Source of the DNA: Plantago ovata
Taxonomy: Eukaryota > Streptophyta > Magnoliopsida > Lamiales > Plantaginaceae
NCBI GenBank assembly: GCA_028274465.1
Contig: CM051457.1
Location: 13,691,097 to 13,755,096 of the forward strand
DNA length: 64,000 bases
Direction of reading: 5' to 3'
Under the pieces are notes generated by a model, which did not search any database, was not told the origin of the DNA, and worked only from the letters and a program-made list of their open reading frames with translations. Positions 1 through 11,539 of the stretch are shown here, piece by piece (positions within the stretch are counted from its first letter, which is position 1; the number at the start of each line of letters is the position of its first letter). A program made the position numbers and the translations under genes.

Positions 1-455
1 GTTATCTTCGTATGTATCATTTACAATATATCCCCTAAATGCTCAACGTCCTCATCAGCCATATCTTAGAACCAAACACTTGGGAAACTTAGGGCTTGCA
101 AGCGGTTGACTCATGTTGGGCGGAGTAGCTATGTCCAAGGACCAACTATCCGTGCAGTATTCTAGAAGTGACTCATATAGATTCTATAGTTGTTCCCTAC
201 GGCTATGCGTAGAAGCATTGTAGTGTAGCCCTCACACCCGTCTGTTAACGATTATGCTCGTGCCTCACATGCTCCACTATCGTTTACTAGGACGGGGTTC
301 GTATATTGATCTACCTAAGGAGACATTCCGATTGTTATTGGGTAAGCTCAAATTTATGGGTCATGCAAATTAAAGCTATCTAAATCCATTAAAATCTTAT
401 ACTGATAATTTGATCATATGACCCAATCGAGCTCCGATCCAAACGCAAATCACTA
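1..455. other. Non-coding stretch upstream of the gypsy element
   Basis: No reading frame of note and no recognised RNA or repeat. Base composition is less AT-rich than the later intergenic DNA, which would fit old retroelement sequence, but I found no second copy inside the window. Confidence 0.3.
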
Positions 456-1240
456 CAATAGGTCAAGTTACTAAGAATCACTTTAGTAGCAATCTCACCA
501 AAGTGATCCATAGTAGCAAATCTCTTGCTCCCTTAGCAGCAATATCACTAGAAGGATACCTCGATAGAAACTTACCTATGGTAATGGTCTCTATTCGACT
601 TGAGAAGAGATCTTTACATCTTGGATCAGCCCAACTCTAAGGCTAGCACTACCTTCGAGATCCAACTTACCTCCAAGGCCCGTCTTACCTCGTATAGGGT
701 TCAACTCTTTCGGCCCAATTGAGTGATTCTGTCCAACTTGAAGTAAGGAGGAGGGTAGGTAGTTGAGATGAAGAAGGTCAGAGTGGGGAAGTGGGGGACA
801 AGGTCTTTCTAGACGTTTGAGTTTGTTACTCTAACGTTCACGTTCAGAGCTCCTTACCTATAAAAAGGAAATGGGAGATTGAAGCAACATCATCACTCGA
901 ACTATTCCACTCGCTCATAGATATTCTCTTGAAAACCCTAACTGCAACATATTCTCTATTGAAACATTGCTCCAGAGCTCCCCACTGTCTCAGATGACTC
1001 TAATCCGTCCATCACCTCACCTACTCGAGCTTCAGAGCTCATCGTTCACTTCCACCCAAGGTCATTAACTAACCTATGGAAGGTAAAGCTTATTACATTT
1101 CAACAAATTTACTGACTTGAGCATCGGAGCCCCTTTGGCCGACACAACATCGGTTCGGAGTCCCTTTGGCCGACACAACATCGGTGTCACCTTGGAACCT
1201 CACCTCGCGCATCTAGGATTGCTATTGTTGCTTTGCAGGT
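456..1240 (+). repeat. Left LTR of the gypsy element
   Basis: Matches the 8326-9148 copy along its length with many substitutions. Shared blocks include the TATA segment (TATAAAAA at 859-866), the stretch around 890-960 with AAACCCTA, and the end CACCTTGGAACCTCAC at about 1187. Compared with the right copy it lacks about 90-100 bp near 1080-1110 and carries an extra tandem 31-bp duplication (1124-1154 and 1155-1185). Boundaries are approximate. Confidence 0.7.
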
Positions 1241-1337
1241 CGCCGGTGCCATTGACCTTGTTTTCCTCGCATGGCTTCCACCACGAGTCTTGTGGCCCAT
1301 GGATTACTTGTTATATGAATGATCAAATCTATTTTGT

Positions 1338-1391
1338 CCACTGTGATCTCAACATAGTTACCGATCACGGGCAATGTTGAGATCACAGTGG
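1338..1391. repeat. Perfect 18-bp inverted repeat (hairpin)
   Basis: 1338-1355 is exactly complementary to 1374-1391, with an 18-bp loop. The segment 1351-1370 is also repeated in inverted orientation at 1552-1571 with one mismatch, so the hairpin is nested in a second inverted pair. It lies just downstream of the left LTR. Confidence 0.85.
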
Positions 1392-1571
1392 AGTGTGGCT
1401 ACTCTCCCCTATCAAACTTCAAGGCTAACATCAATCTTTTCCTTGGATTGAGTATTTATGAATATTGTTACTATAATACAATTTACTTAACTATATAACT
1501 TCCAGAATGAAGACTATCCCTTTTCTGGGGTTGGCTGCTTTGATCTGTTATCCGCGATCGGTAACTATGTT

Positions 1572-3324
1572 TTTCAGGCATAGCATGACCGACCAATGTC
1601 ATACATGTCATATATATAATGTTTCTCACGGAGAAATTTCCTTGGACCAATAGGAAAAGGCAAAGTTCTCGAGGCCAGGATGGACCCAAAAATAGAAAAG
1701 TAAAAGGAATCTAGTTTATTAGTGACATATTGATTATCTTTTGGAAAGAATAATATTTTGTTTTATTAGGTAATGTTACAGTCCTACTCTGCTAGGCCTA
1801 AAAAAATTCCTTTTATGAGTACTATGTTAGCATGTTAGGTATGAGCATTTTCCATGCAAGTATCTCTTGAGTCTTCATTTTGATAATTACTCCTCAGTTT
1901 CTAAAACTTAGGCATGTCAACTAGAATGCTAAGAATACTAAAAGGCTATAGAATATTAGAATACCTGAGGAAATACTTGACTGCTAATATTGAATGTATA
2001 TCACAAGCCTCAATGAGCCTTCTTATACAAATGATAAATCTGGATATAGGTAAATCATTAATCATAAGAATAACACCTAACAAGATCAACTCTAACTTCA
2101 TTCCCATATGTCTCCTTGTTTGCGCAAGGATCCTAGGTTTTAGAAGTTTTCACAATGAAAAATAACCAAAGCAACCTGACTCACACTTGTTAACAATGTA
2201 AAATGGCCAAATATGTGAAGTATTACAAATGTTTATATTTGTATCGAGCATGTCACATTTGTGAGAATAAACACCATGTTGTACATATGTTTTACACATA
2301 AATATGCTGTTTTAATTTTGTCTGAACAAAAGCATCAAGCACCATTATTCCGTGGTAAAGCAGCACTTCACAATAATTAATACGAAGTACAAAGAAGGCA
2401 ACACATCAAAGTAATTGGACGAGAAACCCAATAGGGATTGTCCATATCATGCCTTGTTACTTGGGAAATTGTCACATTAGACCGGTAAAAGTGTATCATG
2501 ATGTCACAATAGGTAAAAACACTAGACATTGTGAGCAAGCCTGGTTAAATGTTCTTGCGATAGATTGTTCTGCTTCCACTTCAAACTGTCGGGCCAAACT
2601 AGCAAAGAATTCAGTTCGATAGTGAACTCAAGATCTAACCGGGAGAAAACAAGTAGTAATATCGAATTAAAACATATTATGGAAAAAAAACAAGTAAATA
2701 GGGGTGGATGTAAACAAGAGGTATATAAATGATTTGTGAGAAAGAACACTTGAAACATTCATATACTAATCACTACTACAAAATGTCGCATATATTGTAA
2801 CTATTACATGTAAAAAAATGGTGGAAAATCAACAGATTCCTTATCACAAGAACTCAAAGAAAGAAACCACACATAGAAACACAAGTTTACGGTGTTTTGA
2901 TTCTAAACTTCTAACTAAAAATATTTTAACCTTTCGTTTTTCCAAGAGGTGACTAAAAATATCTAATAATTTTAAGACTTTCTTCTTGCAATTGCTATAT
3001 ATTGTGAAATTGCAAACTCAAATGAAGAATGAACAATATTTAAGTGCGCATAGAAATAATTCTTGTTATGATATACTCATCTGTATTTTTAGATTGTTTA
3101 CGTTTTTTGAACGGTTTTTTAGGAGGTTGATATGATGATTGTAGTGTTTGGTTTAGTGCCAGGACCAACAATAAAGTTATAAGATAGAAAGTTGACAAAA
3201 AAGGAAGTGTAAACGATCTAAAAAAACTAACGGAAAAGGAATACGTAAACAATCTCAAAAAACAAATGAGTACTTATTTAGTAATAGACATATACTTTTC
3301 ATATCGTATTACCTTATCAACTAG

Positions 3325-3386
<62 letters not shown>

Positions 3387-4830
3387 TTGGATCATCGGTG
3401 ATTAAAGGATGCGGCAATTCCATATTACATTTTTTAGAAAAAACATTATTTTAGTGCCCCATGGTTTGGTTGCGATGCACCACAAGTATGAATGTGCATG
3501 TCAGTTTTGGGAGCATTTAGAGGATACGATCAAGGTGTACCTCTTTCAATGAAACTTTTCATTAGATAAGAGTATGTCAAAAAGGTATATGTAGAATCTG
3601 ATCAAGATGGTTAGACCGTGTTAATCGAGGTCTCAATCTAGGTAGCAAAATGTCACTAAGTCTTTATGCTTCGGATTTTGCATTCTCATGTTGCATTATT
3701 TATAAAGGATACATGATTTAGAAAAGACCATTCTCCTCTCCATAACTTAGATGCCTTTAGTAGTGGATTGAGTGGAGGTGATAGAACTAAATGTAGAATA
3801 TGCGTGTTCCATAGTCCCAAATGAGGGAGAGCGACGGGATGTCTATAAGTTCCATCATGACAGTGACTCCTATGTTAATTATGCAGTTTGTCCACAGAAT
3901 GTTCTCAAATATTATAGGGACTCCTAAAGATACCTTTTTCAAGAATAGCGTGAAAAGGTTGACAAAAGGCATTAGAAATGGGAATGACTAAGACTCTATG
4001 AAAGATGTAAAGTGATAGAAGCATCTATTTGGATCTTTAAGTTCCAAGAGAAAGTATAGCTCCTCAATGTATTAGTTACAAGGTTAAATTGAGAAATTAT
4101 TAAAGGTGGAAGTATATCCATAGAATCTAGGAGTGGTGGTTGGAAGGCGAAAATGTTGGTGTTTTTAAGAAGTATAATTAGTGTGCACGCCGGTCATGGG
4201 AAGATTGCACTGTCACCACCTGAATAAAGATGGATAGTTTGTATGAATAGTATCTACTCGATGAGACAAGAGGGTATCTAGTGCCTTCAAAGCATACATC
4301 ATAGTGGAACAAAGGCAATAATGAAGCTCTGAATCTCAACATATGTGCTTATAGAGCATTGAAGAACAACAATGATATACAATTAACTTTGAAGGATACA
4401 AACGAGCAAAACTGGATAAATTTGAGGTGGTGGTTGATGAGACTATGGATTGAGGTAGTGGTGTCATCATATCGGAGTATATGTCTGGTGAAATCGGAGG
4501 TATTGGTATCAAAAGAGACTATTGGACAAGGTAGTGGTGGTGGGTAGAGGTAGTGGGGGGTGGTGGTGGGTTTGGAGTGGAGAGATGAATTTGGGGGTTG
4601 TATTTTGTAATGATGAGTGAGAGTGGAAGGGAGTTAACATAATACTCATATTCATATGCCATCATTGTTAATAGGTAACAATTTCGGCCTTAGACGGAGG
4701 CGATGACTACAATTTTTATGTTATTTTGATTAGTATTCATAGGTATTGTGTTTATTGTCAGATTGAAATCAAACCTTTGATTATTGTATATTTATTTGAT
4801 GATAATTTACCTTACATCACAATACTAACG
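1572..4830. other. Internal non-coding part of the gypsy element
   Basis: More than 3 kb without a convincing reading frame. It contains a (TA)n microsatellite at about 3324-3384 and G-rich GGTGGTGG stretches near 4530-4580. A CACTACTACAAAA string at 2771 resembles a CACTA-type terminus but has no partner that I could find. Nothing else is recognised. Confidence 0.4.
3324..3384. repeat. (TA)n microsatellite
   Basis: About 30 uninterrupted TA units; it creates spurious Tyr-Ile reading frames in the plus strand. Confidence 0.95.
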
Positions 4831-6227
4831 GAGCTTAGGTTGTTTCCAATGCAATGGTGACACAAGCATAGATGAAGGTAGTGTCTGAGACGTTGAAAAC
4901 TTATGGTGAAGACATTATGGGGTTGAGATCAAAGTTTGCAATAGTGAGTGAGAAACTGTCGTAGGTGGATGTTGGATTTGCAACAATCAGAGAACAACTG
5001 AATGCGATGATTGCTCTGCAACAAGCTTAGATGGCTAGAGAAAGGGAAAAAGGGTCGGCTGATGAATTTGGATCATCTAACCCAACCTACCTTCCACGTC
5101 ACATTCAAACAAACCACAACACATTCAAACAAACCAGCAATATTCAAATGTTCCTCGTGTTAATTGGAAGTAGATGGTTCAGAACTCGATGATGAGACTG
5201 GAATTTTATGAGTATTTTGGCGACGTGCCACGATCGTGGATACGAAGGGATAACATGCAAGTACCATAAAACCCACCCAATGGATGTTTTAGCAAAGGCA
5301 AATCATACCTCTTACTATATGACTGGGGTGCAAATATATGGTTCTCTAAGTTTATGTAGACAACATGTTAACTAGGATTTTTCTGCTACTAGAAAGATGT
5401 CTTACTCTAGTCATGAAGATATTGTAGTTAATTTTACATGACTGGTGAACTTCCTCCTAATAGTGAGATCTGCATGCTCTTAGGGGGCGGAAGGGCCAGA
5501 GCTAGTAATTCTATGAGGCCTTAAGGTGTGCCAATAAGAAGAAGATCGACATACTAATGGATACTCGAAGAACCCATAGTAACTTGAATGTAACTACAAC
5601 TAAGAAGTTGTAATGTCAGTTGCATACTCCAATGGCCAATGGTGAGAGAACTGTGGGCAGAGAAAGATTCAACAGATTTCACTTGGACTTCATAGGGCCA
5701 TAAATTTGATGCATATTAGAGAATTATACCTCTAGGTGGTTGTGATGTTAAACTAGCGCGTGATTGCGTGATTGGATGTGGATGCATGACCTTGTGACTT
5801 TTCATCTAAAGAAAAACTGTTTAGATGTGACAGAGGTGAAAAGAAGATTCAGATTGCAGCTGAAGGTGATAATGCTACTTTAAAGGTGATGAGTGTAAAA
5901 AGCTCTAAAAATATGATGCACAAGACCACTCCTAGGAGCCCAAGAAATGACCATAGAGATACCTGACTCTGTCACTCTGTCAGTCTCATTTTAGGTGAAT
6001 ACATTGATGTGTTTAGTGAACCGCATGGATTTCCACCTATTAGAGAAATTGAGCACATTGATCTCAAATATGTGTTCATGAGACCCTATTATTTCATGCT
6101 CTGAAGAATGAGATAGAGAGATTGTTTCAGAGATGCAAGAACAAGATCTAGTAGGACCCCGCTCAAGTCCTTTTGATGCTCATGTACTTTGGTGAAGAAG
6201 AAGGACAACACTCGGCGCATGTGTTGG

Positions 6228-6283
6228 CCTTGAATAAACCACATGCAATATCCAATAAGGCTTTGCATGTGGTTTATTCAAGG
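6228..6283. repeat. Perfect 21-bp inverted repeat at RT deletion junction
   Basis: 6228-6248 is the exact reverse complement of 6263-6283, with a 14-bp loop. The left arm continues the RT frame after the VKKKD and RRMC motifs. The right arm leads directly into RNase H-like sequence, so the hairpin marks the point where several hundred bases of RT are missing. Confidence 0.85.
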
Positions 6284-7267
6284 TTGTGGCAATGTGGCAA
6301 GATCATTTACTCATTTAACCGAGAAAGGAAATTTTAATTGGAGTGAAGCAGCCCTAGAGCACCAATTTTAATGCTATGAAGAAAAAGATGGCTGAAGCAC
6401 CAATGTTAGCCCTGCATGACTTCGAAGAACCATTAATAGTGGAGGTGATGCTTGTATGTCTGAGATGGGTGTTGTTCTATAAGGGAAGAGACTAATAGCA
6501 TTCTTTAGCAAATCATTGTGCCCAAGAAGACAAGGAATGTCTACCTATGAGGACGTATTATCATGTCAGTTGTTGGTAAATGGTCAAATTACTTGATTGG
6601 TGTCTCATTTGTCATTAAAACAGACCACTTGAGTCTCAATATTTGGAGTAGAAAATAGTTAATGTAATACATAAAAAATGGTTGTATTAACTAATGGGAT
6701 ATAACTTTACCATAGAATATAAGCCTGTTAAAGCCAACAGTGTAGCTGATGCTTAGTCTAGATAGTTTGAGCAAGAATATGGAACTTAGAAAGAAGAATC
6801 CAGTGGGAACTGTTTAATGATAACTCATATATAGCAAAGCTCGGTGGAGAGATGAGACCACAAACCTCGTAACAATAAAATTTTGGAATCCAAGAGACTA
6901 GTTATACAAATACATGGAAGGAATTCTCAGGTTTCAAGGCAGAATAGTTGTTGGAAGCACTGATAACATTACATACTCTAGTCTACATACTTGCTATCCG
7001 AGGGCAAAGTCGTTATTCTACTGGAGGGGAATGAACAGGGACTTCACGAATTATTCGGTTGTAATATCTGTAAGTAGTGCAATGATTAATTTGTGGCATC
7101 CCCTGGTCTCCTCAAGCCATTGGGAATACCATCATCTCGGTGGACTCAAATGTCTATGGATTTTATTCCTAGTTTGCCAAAATCATAAGGAAGGATGGTG
7201 TTATATGGTTAGTGTGGATAGATTAACAAAGTATGCTCACTTTATATCTCTATCTCATCCATATTTA

Positions 7268-7476
7268 GGCTTTGTTCTCTTCGTCTGAAAATTAATTATT
7301 TTAAGTTCAGATCAGTTCAGTTCAATTCAGATCAGTTCAGATGCATTCAGATCGGTTCGGATGCATTCAGTTCAGTTCATATTTGCTTAATAAGTATTTT
7401 ATACTACAAATAAGTTCAGTTCAGCTCAGCTTCATTCAGTTCAGATCAATTATGTTCAGACGAATAGAACATAGCC
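7268..7476. mobile_element. Tourist-like MITE (PIF/Harbinger type) nested in gypsy integrase
   Basis: This is a 209-bp element with terminal inverted repeats of 22 bp (20 of 22 match; outer bases GGCTTTGTTC and GGCTATGTTC). It is flanked by a TTA target-site duplication (7265-7267 and 7477-7479). A GGC-type terminus with a 3-bp TWA duplication is the Tourist/Harbinger hallmark. The interior is made of short variants of TTCAGTTCAG and TTCAGATCAG. It interrupts the integrase right after the DRLTKYAHF-like motif. A relative lies at 51839-52011. Confidence 0.85.
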
Positions 7477-8325
7477 TTAGTAGAGCAACAAGATACATGG
7501 AGCTCCAAAATCAATTATTTTGATATAGATGTTGCTTTTCAAAGTTCCTTTTGTAAAGAGCTCAAGATGTAGGGAACTAAGTTTTCTATGAGCACGACTC
7601 ATTACTGTCAAAGTGATAGCCATACAGAAAGTCTCAACAAATGACTTGAAAGTTACATTAGGTGCATGATACACAATCATCCTAGGACATGGAATTAGTG
7701 GTTAGCATTGGCAGAATGGTGATATAACACCTCCCATCATCACTCCATAAAACAAAACATTTTTCGAAGCTTATATGGATGTGAAGCTTCTCAACCATCC
7801 ATTGGTTCATTCTTGCAAAATGAAAACCCCACTACTCAAGTGTTCATCCAAGAAAGACATCAAATGGTATAGGTATTGAAGGAGCATTTAACTTAAGCTC
7901 AAGAGTGAATGAAGTTGCATGCAGCCTGAAAGAGAGTTGAGAGATCGTTTCAAGAGGGAGATAGGGTGTTTTTGAAGATTCAACCATTTGGGCATGGCAA
8001 TACTTTATTGAGGAGGCCAACTAAATTTTCAATCCAAGTACTTTGGTTCTTATCAAGTCCTCAAGTGTATTGGTCTAGTGGCATGTCAACTCTAGCATCC
8101 TGAGGGCTCAAGAATGCATGATGTATTTCATGTGTCCCTTCTCAAAGGCAGCATTAAGAACTAGTCCAAATCATGTTCCTCCTGATGTTGATCAAAATGG
8201 GTGCCCAAAAGTTTAACAAATTGCTATGTTGGACACTAGAACATTTAAGATGAGCCATCGGATGGAACAAGAAGTTTTGGTACATTGGAGTAATCTACTT
8301 CCAGGAGATGCAACTTGGAAGCACG

Positions 8326-9148
8326 TTTCAAATCACTACGAGTGGTCAAGCTACTAAGAAGCAATTCAGTAGTGTGAGATCCTTATTAGTAAATATTTTA
8401 TTCCCCTGTCATCAATATGACCAAATGGATACCTTAGTACTTAGTACTTTGAATTTAGTAGAAATCCTTACATTTTGGACTAGCAACACTTGCTTCCAGG
8501 TCCCAACTCGCCTCGATCTCTTATCTCCCAAGCCCGGCCTACCTCATTATATTGCAGTTGTCAGTCCAACCTCGGGTAAGAATAAGGTTAGAGGTAGTTT
8601 GGAGTAATGAAGTCAAAGTTAGTTTAGGGGAATATGAAAGTGGAGGACAAGGTCACTCGAAGAAGTTGGAATCTGTTAGGTTAGCGTCCATGTTCAGAGA
8701 TTCTTACCTATAAAAAGGAGACGGGAGACTAAAGGAACATCATCGTGAAGACTTTCACTCACTTATAGTCATTCTCTCATAAAACCCTAGCTACAACATA
8801 CTTACTATTGGAACATTGATATGAAGCTTACAGGTTTGAAGTTCACAACTCAAATACACCATCTCATCCACTCGAGCTTCAAAGCTCATCTCTCACATTC
8901 CACCTAAGGTCAACCAACTAACCCACATAAGGCAAATCTTACACCAGGAAGTGGTTGAACTCTGCCAAGTGCCAACCCAACCCAGTCAAAAGGATAAGTT
9001 ATTCTTGTCCCTTTACATTCTCTTAGTTCTTTAGCATTACAACATATTTACTGACTTGAGCGTCGGAGTCCATTCGATCGGCACCACATCGGTATCACCT
9101 TGGAACCTCACGCCTCTAGGTCTGCTGCTATTGTCTTGCTGTTTGTGG
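8326..9148 (+). repeat. Right LTR of the gypsy element
   Basis: Direct-repeat partner of 456-1240, starting just after the integrase C-terminal coding remnant. It keeps the LTR promoter TATAAAAA at 8709-8716 and a single copy of the block that is duplicated in the left LTR. The divergence between the two LTRs argues for an old insertion. Confidence 0.7.
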
Positions 9149-11130
9149 GTCCCCCTCCCTCCCAAACAAATTTAACCCTAATTTTAATTGTACATTTCTA
9201 AGTAAGAGATGAGAATGATATGTACAAGATTGAATGATTGTGAGAAGGGAAGACAAGATACCTTGGTGAGATAATGTATATTAGAGATGAAGATCAAACG
9301 TTCTAGTTCGAGATGCTAGGATTAAAGAAAACTGACAAGCCTATTTGTGCAAGTTTAGTAGAGAGCATGGTTTGCAAGTTTAGTAGTCTAAGACATCGTT
9401 ATTCTAGTCTATCATACTTGGTGAACGATATATATGTATCAATAGTCCGTTCAAATACTTAATGTTCTCTTATTAAGAAAAGTTGTCCGCGAAGAAGAAC
9501 CACGTACATAATATGAGTGTAGTCGTTGCTACTTGAAGAGATACAACGAGGAGCGTAAACATCCCCTCAAAGCTCGTGGTATTCCCAATGTACTATGTAG
9601 ACTGAAAGAATCACCAGTTGGCTATGTAGTGATGATGGAGTTTGGGCCCTTTAAACGAGCATGTGGATGATTGAAGGAGATTTGGCTAGGCGTTGCACGT
9701 AAGAAAATAGAGTTTGATGGAATAAATGAGAATCAAATGAGAATTTGATTGATTCGTTCATGTATCCTATCGATTTTTATCTTATTAAATTGTGTCTCAA
9801 TGTCTTTAACAAGATACTTACATATCTCCGGATTATACTAACATGGAATTTTGTTTAAGCACACATTCAAAAATAGTGTGTCTTTTTAAGGATAACAAAA
9901 TGGAACTCTCGAAGAATATGAGACTGATTCTAATTTTGAGACGGCTAATTTAGGGGCGGGGAAGGAGATAATGTGAATAGGGATTAACTTAGAGGGAGGA
10001 AGAAAAATGTTTAGTATGGGTAGATAGGAAATTAGAATGGGAATAAAATTGTAACTATGACAATGTATCTTTACATTAGTACAAAAAATAAGAGCCAATT
10101 TAGAGGCCTAAATGACATCTCTAAAATTATATTCAAAGAGTCTCCGGATGGCGTTGTTAGGAGACAAGTAAATTTTATTCGAGAGAGGATTTGTCCAATC
10201 CACTCCCGAAAAACCCAAGATTAGATTCTAGATTCTTGTTTGTTGTTTGAAACAAATGGCTAGTTAATAGTTTCACTCATATCCACTACTTGACAAGTGA
10301 GGAAGGTGAAAGTTTGACATTATGACACTAAACAAGTAGAGCATGCATGCGACCAGTAAAAGAAGCACACCCCGCCTATGCACCCACGTAGTCATCATCT
10401 GAACCTAGACACAAGTACTGCTACATTTTCAAACAAAAAATGACATTGCTTTATTGGGATTTGGATACAACAACTTAAACACTCACTAACGTTTCCCACT
10501 TGTTTAAAATATTACTATTCTATAGTATATATATTGCACTAATGGGTGTAGCAGTTGTGTAAACAATTTGCTGCAGCTGACTTGAAAAGTCAAGAATCTC
10601 CATATTTTCCAGAATTTACTAATTAAGCTAGATATGGAAAAATGAAAATAACAAGAGAATCACTTGGAATATTCAAAGTGATAGTATTTGATTACATGTG
10701 TAGTCCCTTAAGTTGAAAATTATATTTCTACAGAGAACAAAGAAAGAAAACTCAAATTCGTTACTAATTTAAGCTACATAAGTTCAAAGAATTCATCTTT
10801 TCATTCAGAAAGCAAGAATACCTTTACTACTATTATAGCTATACCTAAGATGAAATTTCTCTTTTTTTTTTTTTTTTTTTTACTTCTGTTAAACAACTAA
10901 AATTACACTGATGAGTGATGAATGACAATCACCTCAGCTAGCAATAGTCATAAACAAGACTGAAAACCAACCAAAATACACCTAACTGTTCAGCCAACAA
11001 ACTTTACTGATAATTTAAGCTAGTTTAAGTTGAAAACACAAGGGGTCTATCTAATTGTAATGAAGTACTATATTTTATGAACTAATGAAAACATAATAAT
11101 AAAATGAAGTGAAGCTAAGGTTAGGTTTGG
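9149..11130. other. Intergenic DNA between gypsy element and MADS exon
   Basis: No coding region recognised on either strand. I looked on the minus strand for K-box exons that should follow the MADS exon and saw none. A poly-T tract lies at about 10861-10881. Confidence 0.4.
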
Positions 11131-11134
11131 TTAC

Positions 11135-11322
11135 CTGGTTGAGCCACTGGAATACTGGTAAAGCTTTCCCCTGTCCGAGAAGATAATGGCAGCAATTTGA
11201 GCATCACAGAGAACAGCCAAATCCTTAGCTTTCTTGAGCAACCCATTTCTCCTCTTTGAAAAAGTCACCTGCCTTGGTATTTTCTCCTCAATTTTCTTTA
11301 TCACCCTTTTCAGCCGCCCCAT
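11135..11322 (-). CDS. MADS-box transcription factor, first exon only
   Basis: This 188-bp exon encodes about 62 residues of a type II-like MADS DNA-binding domain: MGR start, [41 protein letters not shown]. It ends at a good splice donor (CCAG|GTAACC), as first exons of MIKC genes do (usually about 180-190 bp). MADS domains bind CArG boxes as dimers in the nucleus. The subfamily is uncertain: [19 protein letters not shown] and LYQYSS are not typical of the common clades, so I give no symbol. No second exon, I, K or C region is recognisable in the 11 kb downstream on the minus strand. The gene either has a first intron running past the window edge through the gypsy element, or it is truncated. 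The start is the only Met in front of the domain, and a TATA box lies about 210 bp upstream. Confidence 0.8.
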
Positions 11323-11528
11323 TTTTTCCGATGAGAAAAAAAAAAAAAAAGGAGAAAATTCAGATCGTCCTTGTCTTCAAAATTATATGAGCATCAGAAT
11401 GGAAAAAAAAGGGCACAAAGCTAAACGACGAAAGTGACTAATGCTGCATAGTGCCAAACAGGTTTAGTGAGAGAATGAGAATGAGAGAATCTCAGGTCCA
11501 AAAATAGGAACAAATTTGCCTGTCTGAT

Positions 11529-11539
11529 ATTTATATAAT
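11529..11539 (-). promoter_or_regulatory. Candidate TATA box of the MADS gene
   Basis: Minus-strand ATTATATAAAT lies about 210 bp upstream of the MADS ATG. The implied leader contains a purine run (minus strand GAG plus A-tract at about 11337-11355). Confidence 0.45.

Larger units (their letters stand above)
456..9148 (+). mobile_element. Degenerate Ty3/gypsy LTR retrotransposon
   Basis: Two diverged direct repeats (about 456-1240 and 8326-9148) bracket remnants in gypsy order: gag-like coil (about 4850-5250), aspartic protease (about 5540-5790), reverse transcriptase start (about 6185-6230), RNase H (about 6290-6780), integrase zinc-binding and core start (6914-7265) and integrase C-terminal end (about 8200-8330, DATWKH). 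Every domain holds stop codons and frameshifts, so the element cannot be autonomous. Most of RT is missing between the VKKKD-like start at 6190 and the RNase H region at 6290. A Tourist-type MITE interrupts the integrase at 7268-7476. The 3.6 kb between the left repeat and gag has no recognisable domain. The domain order (integrase after RNase H) identifies Ty3/gypsy rather than Ty1/copia. Exact ends and target-site duplication could not be fixed by eye. Confidence 0.8.

Noticed and set aside
217-224. TTGTAGTG as far end of a CACTA element starting at 2771
   Set aside because: An eight-base match expected by chance; no subterminal blocks, and the orientation does not close an element.
3266-3454. 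62-codon plus-strand frame
   Set aside because: Most of it is Tyr-Ile read from the TA microsatellite.
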